A program made the translations under genes and the position numbers. Under the pieces are notes generated by a model, which worked only from the letters and a program-made list of their open reading frames with translations, was not told the DNA's origin and searched no databases. This document shows, piece after piece, positions 26,453 through 34,889 of a stretch of DNA of 64,000 bases. This stretch comes from Roseomonas sp. CECT 9278. GTDB lineage: Bacteria > Pseudomonadota > Alphaproteobacteria > Acetobacterales > Acetobacteraceae. The DNA lies in NCBI RefSeq assembly GCF_918698155.1, contig NZ_CAKKLX010000014.1, positions 1-64,000 of the forward strand, given 5' to 3'. How positions within the stretch are numbered: the first letter of the stretch is position 1; each line of letters starts with the position of its first letter.

Positions 26453-27499
26453 ATGCTGACGACCTGGACGGTCGATGACGGCCAGTGCCGCGTGCGCGAG
26501 GGCGCGATCTCGGACATCACCGCCGCGCTGCGCGGCGCCGACCAGCGCGCCGCCGCCACGGCGGTGGCCGAGCCCGACAGCCTGCGCCACGCCGTCTGGA
26601 TCGACCTGCTGAACCCGACCCAGCAGGAGGAACACGCGGTCCAGACCGCGCTGGGCATCGAGATCCCGACGCGCGAGGAAATGGAGGAGATCGAGAGCTC
26701 CTCCCGCCTCTATCGCGAGGGCGACACGCTCTTTCTCACCGCCAACTTCCTCTATGGCATCGAGGCCGGCGAGTTCGGCTCGACCGCCATGACCTTCGTG
26801 CTGACCAACACCACGCTGGTCACGGTGCGCTACGCCACGCCCAAGGCCATCACTGCCTTCGGCCTGCGCGCGCAGCGCCAGCCCGGCACGCTGCTGACCT
26901 CGCCGGATGCGGTGATGCTGCACCTGTTCGAACAGGTCGTGGACCGCCTGGCCGACATCCTCGAACGCGTCGGCGGCGACATGGACCGCGCCTCGCAGCG
27001 CACCTTCCGCGCGGCGCGCGGCAACATGCAGGCCAACCGCAAGGACGACCAGCTGAAGGCCGCGCTGATCACCCTCGGCCAGGTCGGTGAAGTGACCTCG
27101 CGCGCCTCGGACACGCTGCTCGGCCTCACGCGCATCCTCAGCTTCGTCAGCGCCGAGAAGGCGACCGCGGTCCGCAAGGAGAACCAGCACCTCATCAAGA
27201 CGCTGGTGCGCGACGTGCGTTCGCTGGTCGAGCACGCGCACATGCTCAACGGCAAGGCGCAGTTCCTGCTCGATGCCGTGCTCGGCATGATCAATGTCGA
27301 GCAGACCGGCATCATCAAGACCTTCTCGGTCGTCTCGGTCGCGATGATGCCGCCGACGCTGATCGCCAGCATCTACGGCATGAACTTCGAGATCATGCCC
27401 GAGCTGAAATGGGAGCTCGGCTATCCGCTGGCGCTGATCCTGATGATCGGCAGCGCCATCCTGCCGGTGCTGTACTTCCGCCGGAAGGGCTGGCTGTAG
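26453..27499 (+). CDS. corA: CorA-family divalent cation transporter
   Basis: A 348-residue CorA-type Mg2+/Co2+ channel: a long cytoplasmic alpha/beta and helical funnel domain (1-285), then two C-terminal membrane helices. The first ends with the selectivity motif YGMNFEIMPEL (about 311-321) and the second is followed by basic residues FRRKGWL. It should be a pentamer in the inner membrane. The 214 bp gap upstream (26239-26452) carries no gene and no clear motif that I could identify. Confidence 0.93.
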   Translation: MLTTWTVDDGQCRVREGAISDITAALRGADQRAAATAVAEPDSLRHAVWIDLLNPTQQEEHAVQTALGIEIPTREEMEEIESSSRLYREGDTLFLTANFLYGIEAGEFGSTAMTFVLTNTTLVTVRYATPKAITAFGLRAQRQPGTLLTSPDAVMLHLFEQVVDRLADILERVGGDMDRASQRTFRAARGNMQANRKDDQLKAALITLGQVGEVTSRASDTLLGLTRILSFVSAEKATAVRKENQHLIKTLVRDVRSLVEHAHMLNGKAQFLLDAVLGMINVEQTGIIKTFSVVSVAMMPPTLIASIYGMNFEIMPELKWELGYPLALILMIGSAILPVLYFRRKGWL

Positions 27500-27639
27500 C
27501 GCAGCGCCGGTCCGGCGAACGACCCTCCCGCCGGCCGGCACGCCGACCGCCGCGGCCCGGCCCGACCGGTTGCGCCGCGCGGGGTTCCCTTCCGCCCGGC
27601 AGCCTGCTTGCATCCCCCGCCACGCCGCAGGAGCCCCGC

Positions 27640-28611
27640 ATGAGCGAACCCACCTTCGTCCCCGCATCGCTGCAGAATTGCCGCTGGGGCGCCTTCGACG
27701 CGTCCTTCCCGCCGGTCGCGACCATCGACCCGGGCCAGGTGGTGGTGCTGGAATGCCTCTCCGGCGGGCCGGAAGTCATGCCGCCGCAGGAGAAGATGAT
27801 GGCGGTGCATCCGGTGCTGCGGGAGGTGCACGCCAAGCTTCCCCGCCTGGGCGCCCACGTCATCACCGGCCCGGTGGCCGTGCGCGGCGCCGAACCCGGC
27901 GATGCGCTGCGGATCGACATCGAGAAGATCGAGCTCGGCGCCGACTGGGGCTTCTGCGGCTTCCGCCCGCTGTTCGGCACCCTGCCCGAAGATTTTCCGT
28001 ATCGCCGCACGCTGCACATCCCGGTCGATCGCGACGCGATGACCTGCAAGCTGCCCTTCGGCCCGCAGGAAGGCGGGATGGACCTGCCTCTGGCACCCTT
28101 CTTCGGCGTGATGGGCGTGGCCCCGCCCGCCGACTGGGGCATGCTCAACACCAAGGAACCGCGCGCCATCGGCGGCAACCTCGACAACAAGGAACTGACC
28201 GCGGGCAGCACGCTGTATCTCCCGGTGTTCAACGAGGGCGCGCTGTTCTCCGCCGGCGACGGCCACGGCGTGCAGGGCGATGGCGAGGTCTGCATCAACG
28301 CGCTGGAAATCTGCCTGACCGGGCATTTCCGCCTGTCGCTGGTCAAGGGCGGCGGCCCGCGCGACCCGGCGTTGCGCTTTCCCCGCGCCGAGACGAAGAC
28401 GCACTTCATCACCATGGGGATGAACGAGGACCTCGACCTCGCGATGAAGCAGGCGCTGCGCGAGATGATCGCCTTCATCTGTTCGCGCACCAACCTGTCG
28501 GATGCCGACGCCTACCAGTTCTGCTCGCTGGCGGTGGACTTCCGGGTCACGCAGACGGTGAACGGGGAGAAGGGGGTGCACGGGATGCTCAGGAAGGGGC
28601 TGCTGTTCTGA
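27640..28611 (+). CDS. Acetamidase/formamidase-family amidohydrolase
   Basis: A 323-residue member of the FmdA/AmdA family, which hydrolyses short amides such as formamide or acetamide to ammonia and acid. Conserved blocks are HVITGPVAVRGAEPGDAL, GGNLDNKELTAGSTLYLPVF and GDGHGVQGDGEVCINALE (about 206-223), the latter carrying metal-binding or catalytic residues. AGGAG precedes the start. It stands alone, followed by an intergenic repeat and a methyltransferase gene. Substrate is not determined. Confidence 0.9.
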   Translation: MSEPTFVPASLQNCRWGAFDASFPPVATIDPGQVVVLECLSGGPEVMPPQEKMMAVHPVLREVHAKLPRLGAHVITGPVAVRGAEPGDALRIDIEKIELGADWGFCGFRPLFGTLPEDFPYRRTLHIPVDRDAMTCKLPFGPQEGGMDLPLAPFFGVMGVAPPADWGMLNTKEPRAIGGNLDNKELTAGSTLYLPVFNEGALFSAGDGHGVQGDGEVCINALEICLTGHFRLSLVKGGGPRDPALRFPRAETKTHFITMGMNEDLDLAMKQALREMIAFICSRTNLSDADAYQFCSLAVDFRVTQTVNGEKGVHGMLRKGLLF

Positions 28612-28618
28612 AGGCGAT

Positions 28619-28680
28619 CCCGGGAGGGCGCCGCCCTCCCGGACCCACCCGCCAGGGGGCGACGGCCCCCTGGACCGCGG
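28619..28680 (+). repeat. Intergenic double-hairpin repeat, copy A
   Basis: Two adjacent inverted repeats: CCGGGAGGG...CCCTCCCGG, then CCAGGGGG...CCCCCTGG, joined by ACCCACCCG. Related sequences lie at 30872-30929 and, inverted, at 34675-34725. It follows the amidase stop by 7 bp and may act in termination or mRNA protection. Confidence 0.7.
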
Positions 28681-28684
28681 GGAC

Positions 28685-29536
28685 ATGGCCGCGATGCACA
28701 CGCTGATCGACGCCAATTTTCGCCGCACGGATACCGCCAGCGCGCGGCACCTTTGGTCCTGCGACGATGCCACCTTCCTCGCCGCGGCCAGGCCCCACAA
28801 CGACTGGCCGCGGCAGTATTTCGGGCCGGCCTATGCGGCGCTGGCCGACCGCTTCGCGGGCGACCCCGCGGCACGCACCCGGCGCGACATCGACACCATC
28901 CTGCGCATCGCCGCCGACCACCTGGCGCCGCGCCCGCGCATCCTCGACATCCCCTGCGGCAGCGGTCGCCACGCCACGGCGCTGGCGGCGCAGGGCTTCG
29001 ACGTGATCGGCCTCGATCGCCAGCCGGACTACCTGCGCGCCGCCCGGGCGGCAGGCGCCGCCACCTGCGCCGCCGCCGAGATGCGCGCGCTGCCGATCGC
29101 CACCGGCCGCATCGACCTGGTGCTGAACATGTGGAACTCGCTCGGCTACTTCGTGGAGGCGGCCGACGAAGCGGCGACGCTGGCGGAGTTCCGCCGCGTG
29201 CTGCGGCCGGGCGGGATGGTGCTGGTGCAACAGGACCTCGATGCGCCGGCGGCGCTGGAAGGCCGCTGGGTGCAGCACATGAAGGCGCCGCTGGGCGACG
29301 GCGCGCTGCTGCTGGTGCGCCAGGTGCCGGATGCGGCGCTGGGCGGGCTGGCGTGCCTGTCCTGGGTGGTGCTGCCGGACCAGGCGCCCTGGCAGGGCCC
29401 GGCCTTCTTCCTGCGCCTGCGCGACGACGCGGCCTGGGCGCGGGAGGCCGCGGCGGCGGGCTTCGCCAAGGTGTCGATCGCGCGGACCCCGGCGGGCGTG
29501 GTGCCGCACGAGACCATCGTGCTGCTGCACGCGTGA
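28685..29536 (+). CDS. Class I SAM-dependent methyltransferase
   Basis: A 283-residue Rossmann-fold methyltransferase. Motif I RILDIPCGSGRHATAL (about 85-100) binds SAM, with the acidic residue of motif II in VIGLD, and DLVLNMWNSLGYF is motif IV. The C-terminal half is a substrate barrel whose ligand cannot be read from sequence. It starts directly at the end of a hairpin repeat and is followed by a palindromic tandem repeat. Confidence 0.85.
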   Translation: MAAMHTLIDANFRRTDTASARHLWSCDDATFLAAARPHNDWPRQYFGPAYAALADRFAGDPAARTRRDIDTILRIAADHLAPRPRILDIPCGSGRHATALAAQGFDVIGLDRQPDYLRAARAAGAATCAAAEMRALPIATGRIDLVLNMWNSLGYFVEAADEAATLAEFRRVLRPGGMVLVQQDLDAPAALEGRWVQHMKAPLGDGALLLVRQVPDAALGGLACLSWVVLPDQAPWQGPAFFLRLRDDAAWAREAAAAGFAKVSIARTPAGVVPHETIVLLHA

Positions 29537-29605
29537 GCGTCGCGCGATAGCGCGCGGGAGGGGAGCGCGATAGCGCGCGGGAGTGTCGCGCGACAGCGCG
29601 CGGGC
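29537..29605. repeat. Three tandem imperfect copies of a near-palindromic 22-24 bp unit
   Basis: The core GCGCGATAGCGCGCGGG occurs at about 29542, 29564 and, as GCGCGACAGCGCGCGGG, at 29588; a degenerate fourth copy follows. Each unit can fold on itself. It begins immediately after the methyltransferase stop codon. Confidence 0.7.
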
Positions 29606-29740
29606 CCGCCGCGCGACGGCAACGCGCCGGCGCCCCGCGACCACGCGCCCGCCCGCTGCCCGCCCTGTGATGCAGCTCCCTTGCCGGCGCTGGCCGCGCA
29701 CGGATAGGGTCGGGTCGTTGCGATAGCAGGCTGCCAAGCC

Positions 29741-30871
29741 ATGACCGAACCGCGCCACGGCGCCGATGCCTTCAATCCGCACGTGCACGGCGCGCGCGGC
29801 CTGTTCGCGCTGATGATCTTCGCCTTCCACATCACCCAGTCGGACCGCCCGACCTATCACGCGGTCAACGACGGCGTGCTCGCCTATGCGGTCAATACGA
29901 TGCCCTATGGCGTGGAGCTGTTCTTCGCCATCTCGGGCTTCGTCATCCTGGGCGCCTTGCACCGCGCGCCCTCGGCGCTGGCCTTCATGCGCGACCGGGT
30001 GGCGCGCATCGCGCCGGTGCTGTGGGCCGCGGTGCTGTTCATGGGGGCGGTCGGCATCGTCGTCGGCCATCGCGAATTCGGCCAGAAGACACCCGGCGAG
30101 CTGGCCGTGGGCCTGATCGCGAGCCTGTTGGCGCTGCCCGGGATCCTGCCGATCTGGGGCTATCACGAAGCCGCCTGGTCGATCAGCTACGAATTCGCCT
30201 TCTACGGGCTGTGCGCTGCGGGCGTGGTGCTGCAGGCGCGCTACGGCGCGCTGCGCGCGGCGCTGGTCTGGGTTCCGGCGGCGCTGCTGCTGGCGAATTT
30301 CTACCCGCGCGGCCTGCCCTTTTTGGTCGGCGTGCTGGTGGCGCGCGGCTGGGTCGTGCGGTTCCGCCCCTTGGCGCGGGCGCCGGGGGTGATGCTCGCC
30401 GCCTTCCTGCTGCTGTGGTCGATCATCGGCCTGCAGGGGCCAGATGCGCGCTGGACGATGCACACCACCACCCTGGTGCAATGGGCGGGCGATGCGCGCC
30501 TGCCGCTCGGCGTGCTCGCGATGGCCTGCCTGGCGCTCGGCTTCCAGGGCGTGGTCGATGGGGCGGGGTGGCTGGGGCGGGTGTTGGTCACGCGGCCGAT
30601 GCTGTTCTTCGGGACCATCAGCTACAGCATCTACATGTGGCACGGGCCGGTGATGGGCGGCGTGCGGCACGCGGTGCTGCCGGCGCTGGTGGCGGACCGC
30701 GAGGGTCTGGCGGCGCAGATCCTGCTGCCGCTGGTGGCGGTGGCGATCGTGGTGCCGGTCTCGGTCGCCAGCCACCGGTTGCTCGAGGTGCATGCCTCGG
30801 CGCGGCTGCGCGGCTGGATGGGGGCGAAGCGCCGGGCGCCGACCACGGCGGCGGGCGCGGTGGCGGCGTGA
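29741..30871 (+). CDS. Acyltransferase 3 family membrane protein
   Basis: A 376-residue polytopic membrane acyltransferase of the OafA/NodX type, with about ten hydrophobic helices. The N-terminal HGARGLFALMIFAFHIT carries the conserved Arg-His pair region, and FFAISGFVILG (about 60-70) and SISYEFAFYG (about 147-156) are typical. It would O-acetylate (or otherwise acylate) a cell-surface glycan or lipid. No glycan cluster surrounds it, so the acceptor is unknown. Confidence 0.88.
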   Translation: MTEPRHGADAFNPHVHGARGLFALMIFAFHITQSDRPTYHAVNDGVLAYAVNTMPYGVELFFAISGFVILGALHRAPSALAFMRDRVARIAPVLWAAVLFMGAVGIVVGHREFGQKTPGELAVGLIASLLALPGILPIWGYHEAAWSISYEFAFYGLCAAGVVLQARYGALRAALVWVPAALLLANFYPRGLPFLVGVLVARGWVVRFRPLARAPGVMLAAFLLLWSIIGLQGPDARWTMHTTTLVQWAGDARLPLGVLAMACLALGFQGVVDGAGWLGRVLVTRPMLFFGTISYSIYMWHGPVMGGVRHAVLPALVADREGLAAQILLPLVAVAIVVPVSVASHRLLEVHASARLRGWMGAKRRAPTTAAGAVAA

Positions 30872-30929
30872 GCGGCGGCGCTGCCCTCCCGGGCTCACCC
30901 GCCAGGTGGCAGTGCCAGCTGGACCGCTA
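30872..30929 (+). repeat. Intergenic double-hairpin repeat, copy B (degenerate)
   Basis: GGCGCTGCCCTCCCGGGCTC followed by ACCCGCCAGGTGGCAGTGCC and AGCTGGACC aligns with copy A at 28619-28680. The second hairpin is partly decayed. It separates the convergent acyltransferase and restriction-methylase genes. Confidence 0.6.
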
Positions 30930-30942
30930 AGTTTCCGGGCGG

Positions 30943-33930
30943 CTACAGGCCGGGCAGGCGTGCGACCAAGGCGTCGAGGCGCGCGGCGACGCCACTGGCA
31001 TCGAGCGCATCTCGGATCGCGCGACGATGCGTGGTGAAGTAGGCGCCTTCTTCCAGGACAACGGCAGCTGCAACGCGCTCGGCGTCCTCGGCGAGGGCGG
31101 CGAGGTCGAGATGGAGCGGGTCGCGCGAGTCGAAATCGGGGATGGGGAGTTCCCAGATCAGGTTGTCGAAGTGCCGCGCGCCGCCTTGGCCTTTGGGCTG
31201 CATGGCCTCGATACGCTGGCGCAGGCGATCGCTGTTCAGAATGGAGCACAAGTACCGCGCTTCCATCTCGCTCCTCGCGCTTGCCCAGTACGCCATGTGG
31301 TCCACGACGACATCGCTGCTTCGGATCACGGCTGAGGCGAAGAGTACGCCGGCTTTCGCGTAGGCGACGCGAAGTGGCGTCAGCGGAAACTGTTGGGACA
31401 GTTTCCGCAGGTGATCCAGATTCTCATTCAGGCTCATCTTGGTGGACGTGCCTGCGGCTGATTTCGACGCGTACTCGCGCCACTTGCCTTCGCAGTCGTC
31501 AAGCCAACTGCCAAGACGCGGATAGCCCTCCCGGCGCGCGGCCGTCGCATCCATAATTGCGCCGTGCGCATCCACAGGGACAACCCCCAGCACCGGCGCA
31601 AGAACGCGAAACGGAGCGAGGCTCTCGCCAAGCAGCACAGGCCGTAGGAACTCCCGTTCGACCGGTCCCTTTGGGGGCTCGACCAACTTCCACGGCACCT
31701 TGTCCTGGCCGCCAATGCGTCCGCGGACGAGAGGCGCCGCAAGCGATGCACCGAGCCGTCCGCCACTTTCACGTTCAACGAGCCAGAAGCGCCGAGGATA
31801 GATCGTCGCGCCATTCTTGAACCGCGCCCTATACGGACTCGCCCCCGCCAACGTCGGGATCGGCGGCCAAGCCACCGCCGCCTCCACCCTCAGCGCCTCA
31901 TCCGCCTCCGCTTCGCTGGCATCCCGTCGCGGCAGCGCGCCCTCGAACCGCCGCACCGTCGCCGGCAACACCCCGCACGCCGCACGCCGGCCGAACATCA
32001 CGCTCGCCGGCACCGGAAACAGCGGACGCACCGTCTCGTCCAGGCTCCATCCCGCATCCCAGGCGATCTGCACCTGCCGATGGTCGCCGCGCCGCAGCCC
32101 GGCAAACACCGGCCGGTTCAGCACCGCATAGGGCAGCACGAAGGCCACCCGCCCGCCTGGCTTCAGATACCGCTGCACCGCGCGCACCGTGAACAGCGCG
32201 CACAAATCCTGCTGTGTCGCCAGCACGCCCCCCACCCACAAATTCAACTCCTGGCACGCCGCCTTCATCCGCGCCTGCATCGGCGCCGACAAATGCCGAT
32301 ACGCCACCCAGGGTGGGTTTCCCAGCAGCACATCCGCCCGCTGGTCGGCACGCGACAGCCATAGCGGCCGCACCAGGTTGCGCAGCACGAAGGGCCAGAT
32401 GCCATCGCGCCCCGCGCGATGCAGCGCCAGCACGCGCGCATAGGTCTGGGCCAGCACCACCGCGTCCGCCGCAACCGCGCCCGAAAGCCGCCTCAGGTCG
32501 CGCTCGATCGCCGCCGGCGCCGCGTCGCGCTCCAGCCCGTCCTTCAGCGCCTGCACACCGGCATCCAGCAACGCCTGGTCCTCGGCGAAGCCCGCCGGCA
32601 CGCGCAGCGGCTGCGCCTCCTCCGGGACATTCACCCGCACCTCGCGGCTGTCGCCCACCTGGCTGATGTTCCATTGCAGCGCATCGCCCAGGAAGACCGG
32701 CACATGGATATCGCCGTCGCGGTCATGGATGTCCTCGCCCAGCGCCAGCAGCCAGGTCACGCGCGCGATGATCACCGCGACAGGATGCACATCCAGCCCG
32801 CGCACCTGCGACGTGCAGGCCGCCACGCGCCGCGCCGGCGGCCAGCCCGCCGTCTCGCCCGCCGCACGCAGCCGACGGATGGCATGGAACAGGAAGGTGC
32901 CCGACCCGCAGGCCGGGTCCAGCACGCGCTGCGTGAGCGGCGTATCCATCGCCGCCGCGCTCACCTTCGCCGCCAGCCAGTCCGGCGTGTAGTATTCGCC
33001 CAGGTCGTGGCGCTGCTCCGGGTCCATCAGGCTTTCATACAGCGCCTTCAGAACGTCCGACTGCACGTCGCGCAGCCGGAACCGCGCCGCCTGCCGCGCC
33101 AGCCGCCGCACCAGGTCATGGCCCGCCGGGTCCTCCAGCACCCAGTCGAAGAAGTCGCTCTCGACCGCGCCATGGATGCCGATCTCGTCCAGCGCGCGGC
33201 CCGACAGCAGCGCCTCGGCGTCTTCCGCCGGGCGGTCCAGCACGCGCGCGGCGATCGTCTTGGCCAGGATGGTCAGGTAGGTGTGCTGCAGGAACAGCGT
33301 GTCCTCGCCCACCGGTTCGCCATAGACCTCGCGCAGTAGCCCGTCCCACAGGTCGCGCTTCAGCTTGACCTCGGGGTGGTCCTTCAATGTCGCCCACAAC
33401 TGCTTCAGCGATTCCGAAGCGCGGCGGAAGGTCAGGCTCTCGCGCCCCAGTTCGCGCTGGATGGTCAGTGGTTCGGCAGCCAGGTCGTCGCGGTCCGAGA
33501 CAGCGGGTTCCAGCCAGCCGAGCAACGCCTCGGGGTCGGCGACGCTGGTCTTGTGTTCGCCGAGCGGCGTGAGCACGCCCTCGCGCAATTCATAGGCGAT
33601 GAAGGTGGCGCCATCGGTAGCGATGCCAAGTGCGGGACGTCGCCCGGTCTGGCGTTCGTGTTCCGCCAGGTAGTCCGGCATCTTGGCGAGCACGTCAGGC
33701 TTTTCGCGCCGCAGGTCCGACTTGAATTCGAAGACCGTGGCGCCGAACAGCGCATCGGCGCGCCCGCCCACCAGCGGCATGCGGTATTCATGCGTCACAT
33801 CGCCAACCCGCACGCCGAGCGCATCGGTCAGCAGGCGTGATACCCCCACGCGCACGGCTTCGTGCCCCGGGCGCTGGGCCAGGTTTGCCGCGATCGTGCG
33901 CAGCCAATCGCGGCGGTTCGTCTCCGGCAT
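30943..33930 (-). CDS. Type IIG-like restriction-modification enzyme (nuclease-methyltransferase fusion)
   Basis: A 995-residue single-chain protein. Residues 1-120 carry a PD-(D/E)xK nuclease-like site: Asp59 in GGRADALF and Glu68-Phe-Lys70 in VFEFKSD. A helical linker leads to an N6-adenine methyltransferase: motif X GEYYTPDWLA (about 311-320), SAM motif I DPACGSGTF (338-346) and catalytic NPPW (538-541). The C-terminal about 350 residues would be the target recognition domain (closing LYCSIL..., NLIWELPIP). Known type IIG enzymes cut and methylate with one polypeptide; PglX-like methylases are a related alternative, but no BREX genes are present. The 3' third looks less GC-biased than its surroundings, consistent with exchange of specificity domains. 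Confidence 0.88.
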   Translation of the reverse strand: MPETNRRDWLRTIAANLAQRPGHEAVRVGVSRLLTDALGVRVGDVTHEYRMPLVGGRADALFGATVFEFKSDLRREKPDVLAKMPDYLAEHERQTGRRPALGIATDGATFIAYELREGVLTPLGEHKTSVADPEALLGWLEPAVSDRDDLAAEPLTIQRELGRESLTFRRASESLKQLWATLKDHPEVKLKRDLWDGLLREVYGEPVGEDTLFLQHTYLTILAKTIAARVLDRPAEDAEALLSGRALDEIGIHGAVESDFFDWVLEDPAGHDLVRRLARQAARFRLRDVQSDVLKALYESLMDPEQRHDLGEYYTPDWLAAKVSAAAMDTPLTQRVLDPACGSGTFLFHAIRRLRAAGETAGWPPARRVAACTSQVRGLDVHPVAVIIARVTWLLALGEDIHDRDGDIHVPVFLGDALQWNISQVGDSREVRVNVPEEAQPLRVPAGFAEDQALLDAGVQALKDGLERDAAPAAIERDLRRLSGAVAADAVVLAQTYARVLALHRAGRDGIWPFVLRNLVRPLWLSRADQRADVLLGNPPWVAYRHLSAPMQARMKAACQELNLWVGGVLATQQDLCALFTVRAVQRYLKPGGRVAFVLPYAVLNRPVFAGLRRGDHRQVQIAWDAGWSLDETVRPLFPVPASVMFGRRAACGVLPATVRRFEGALPRRDASEAEADEALRVEAAVAWPPIPTLAGASPYRARFKNGATIYPRRFWLVERESGGRLGASLAAPLVRGRIGGQDKVPWKLVEPPKGPVEREFLRPVLLGESLAPFRVLAPVLGVVPVDAHGAIMDATAARREGYPRLGSWLDDCEGKWREYASKSAAGTSTKMSLNENLDHLRKLSQQFPLTPLRVAYAKAGVLFASAVIRSSDVVVDHMAYWASARSEMEARYLCSILNSDRLRQRIEAMQPKGQGGARHFDNLIWELPIPDFDSRDPLHLDLAALAEDAERVAAAVVLEEGAYFTTHRRAIRDALDASGVAARLDALVARLPGL

Positions 33931-34009
33931 GGCTCAACCATCGGTTCCGGCGAAGCGTTCGGCAAGCGTCCTCTGGGCGCGACTCGGGTGGGGTCGCTAT
34001 TCTCTGGTC

Positions 34010-34324
34010 ATGTCCGTCCGCGCCGCCGCCCAGTTCGACCTGTTCGCCCCGCCCGGCCTACCGCCCGCCGCCGCCCCGCTGGACGACCAGGATCCTGGCC
34101 GCGGTGCGCTGGTGGACCGCATGCGTGAGGAACTCACCGCCGAACTCGACCGCCTGCGGGCGGCCACGCGCTTGCCCTGGCCGGACTACACGGCCTCGGC
34201 GCTGGCGGAACTGCGCTTCGAAAGCCTGACCCGTTGGCTGCCGGAACGCGAGGCCGAGGCCCTGCGCGCGGCTCATGCCGTAGAACTGGACCGGCTGTAT
34301 GCCGCCGAACCCGATTCCGCTTGA
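34010..34324 (+). CDS. Small protein of unknown function divergent from the type IIG gene
   Basis: A 104-residue protein I do not recognise. It starts AAQFDLFAPPGLPP, a low-complexity head, then has a helical body (residues about 35-100: RMREELTAELDRLRAATRLP, ALAELRFESLTRWLPEREAE) rich in Leu, Arg and Glu. Its start lies 80 bp from the divergent restriction-methylase start, so a shared control region and a linked role are possible but unproven. Strong third-position GC supports it being a real gene. Confidence 0.6.
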   Translation: MSVRAAAQFDLFAPPGLPPAAAPLDDQDPGRGALVDRMREELTAELDRLRAATRLPWPDYTASALAELRFESLTRWLPEREAEALRAAHAVELDRLYAAEPDSA

Positions 34325-34372
34325 CCCCGGCGGCCCTTCACGGCTATAGGAATTAAGTCAAGAACCAGAAAT

Positions 34373-34612
34373 CTACCCTTGCCGCGTCTTCACGATCCGC
34401 AGGGCTTCGATCAGCACGTCGCGGGTGATGCCTTGCTTGCCGAACATGGCTTCTGCCTCGGCCAATGTCGCCGAGACTGCGGGCCGCAGCATCAGGGTCC
34501 CGTGTTCGACCCAGGCTTCCAGGTGGCGCGGGTTGCGCAGGGCCGCCAACACCTCGCGGCGCAGCGTGACCTGCCCCTGGGGCGAGACTTTCAGGATCAC
34601 GCGGTCCGACAT
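34373..34612 (-). CDS. AbrB/VapB-type DNA-binding protein, orphan antitoxin-like
   Basis: A 79-residue protein with an N-terminal SpoVT-AbrB swapped-hairpin domain (VILKVSPQGQVTLRREVLAAL ... GTLMLRP, residues 4-41) and a helical tail that in antitoxins wraps the toxin. No PIN or other toxin gene is adjacent; the neighbouring 104-residue ORF is convergent and does not look like a PIN protein. The start at 34612 follows GGAGGG; an earlier ATG would run into the promoter. A strong palindromic promoter upstream suggests autoregulation. Confidence 0.8.
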   Translation of the reverse strand: MSDRVILKVSPQGQVTLRREVLAALRNPRHLEAWVEHGTLMLRPAVSATLAEAEAMFGKQGITRDVLIEALRIVKTRQG

Positions 34613-34637
34613 GGCGCCCTCCGGTGCTGGCGACGCC

Positions 34638-34666
34638 ACTAAAGGACTAAAATCCTAAAATGTCAA
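34638..34666 (-). promoter_or_regulatory. Strong promoter with embedded palindrome for the AbrB-type gene
   Basis: TTGACA (34666-34661), 17 bp, TTTAGT (34643-34638). The spacer has repeated TTTTAG blocks and the inverted repeat AGGA-TTTTAG-TCCT, a likely operator. It is a sharply AT-rich island in very GC-rich DNA. Confidence 0.75.
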
Positions 34667-34674
34667 GGTGTCCA

Positions 34675-34725
34675 TAGGCCCTTGGGCCTTTGGCGGGAGG
34701 GTCCGGGAGGGCGGAGCCCTCCTGG
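34675..34725 (-). repeat. Intergenic double-hairpin repeat, copy C (minus orientation)
   Basis: On the minus strand this reads AGGAGGGCTCCGCCCTCCCG then GACCCTCCCGCCAAAGGCCC, matching copies A and B. It abuts the 26 bp tandem array. Confidence 0.65.
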
Positions 34726-34732
34726 TGCGCCG

Positions 34733-34888
34733 GTCACCGCCCGCCGTGCCTGTCGGGCGTCACCGCCCGCCGTGCCTGGCGAGCGTCACCGCCCGCCGTG
34801 CCTGGCGAGCGTCACCGCCCGCCGTGCCTGGCGAGCGTCACCGCCCGCCGTGTCTGGCGAGCGTCACCGCCCGCCGTGCTTTGCGAGC
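34733..34888. repeat. 26 bp tandem repeat, six uninterrupted copies
   Basis: Six head-to-tail 26 bp units starting at 34733, 34759, 34785, 34811, 34837 and 34863. Units three and four are identical and the others differ by a few bases. A degenerate seventh unit begins at 34889 and overlaps the last codons and stop of the thiolase gene (stop 34890-34892). Each unit has CAC...GTG ends around a GC block. No coding role is supported. Confidence 0.9.
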
Positions 34889-34889
34889 G

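Noticed and set aside
30943-33930. BREX PglX assignment for the methylase
   Set aside because: No other BREX genes (pglZ, brxC, brxL) are present and the N-terminal nuclease-like motif fits a type IIG enzyme better.
34010-34324. PIN-type toxin partner for the AbrB-like protein
   Set aside because: The 104-residue protein lacks the conserved acidic residues and length of PIN domains and is convergent rather than in an operon with the antitoxin-like gene.
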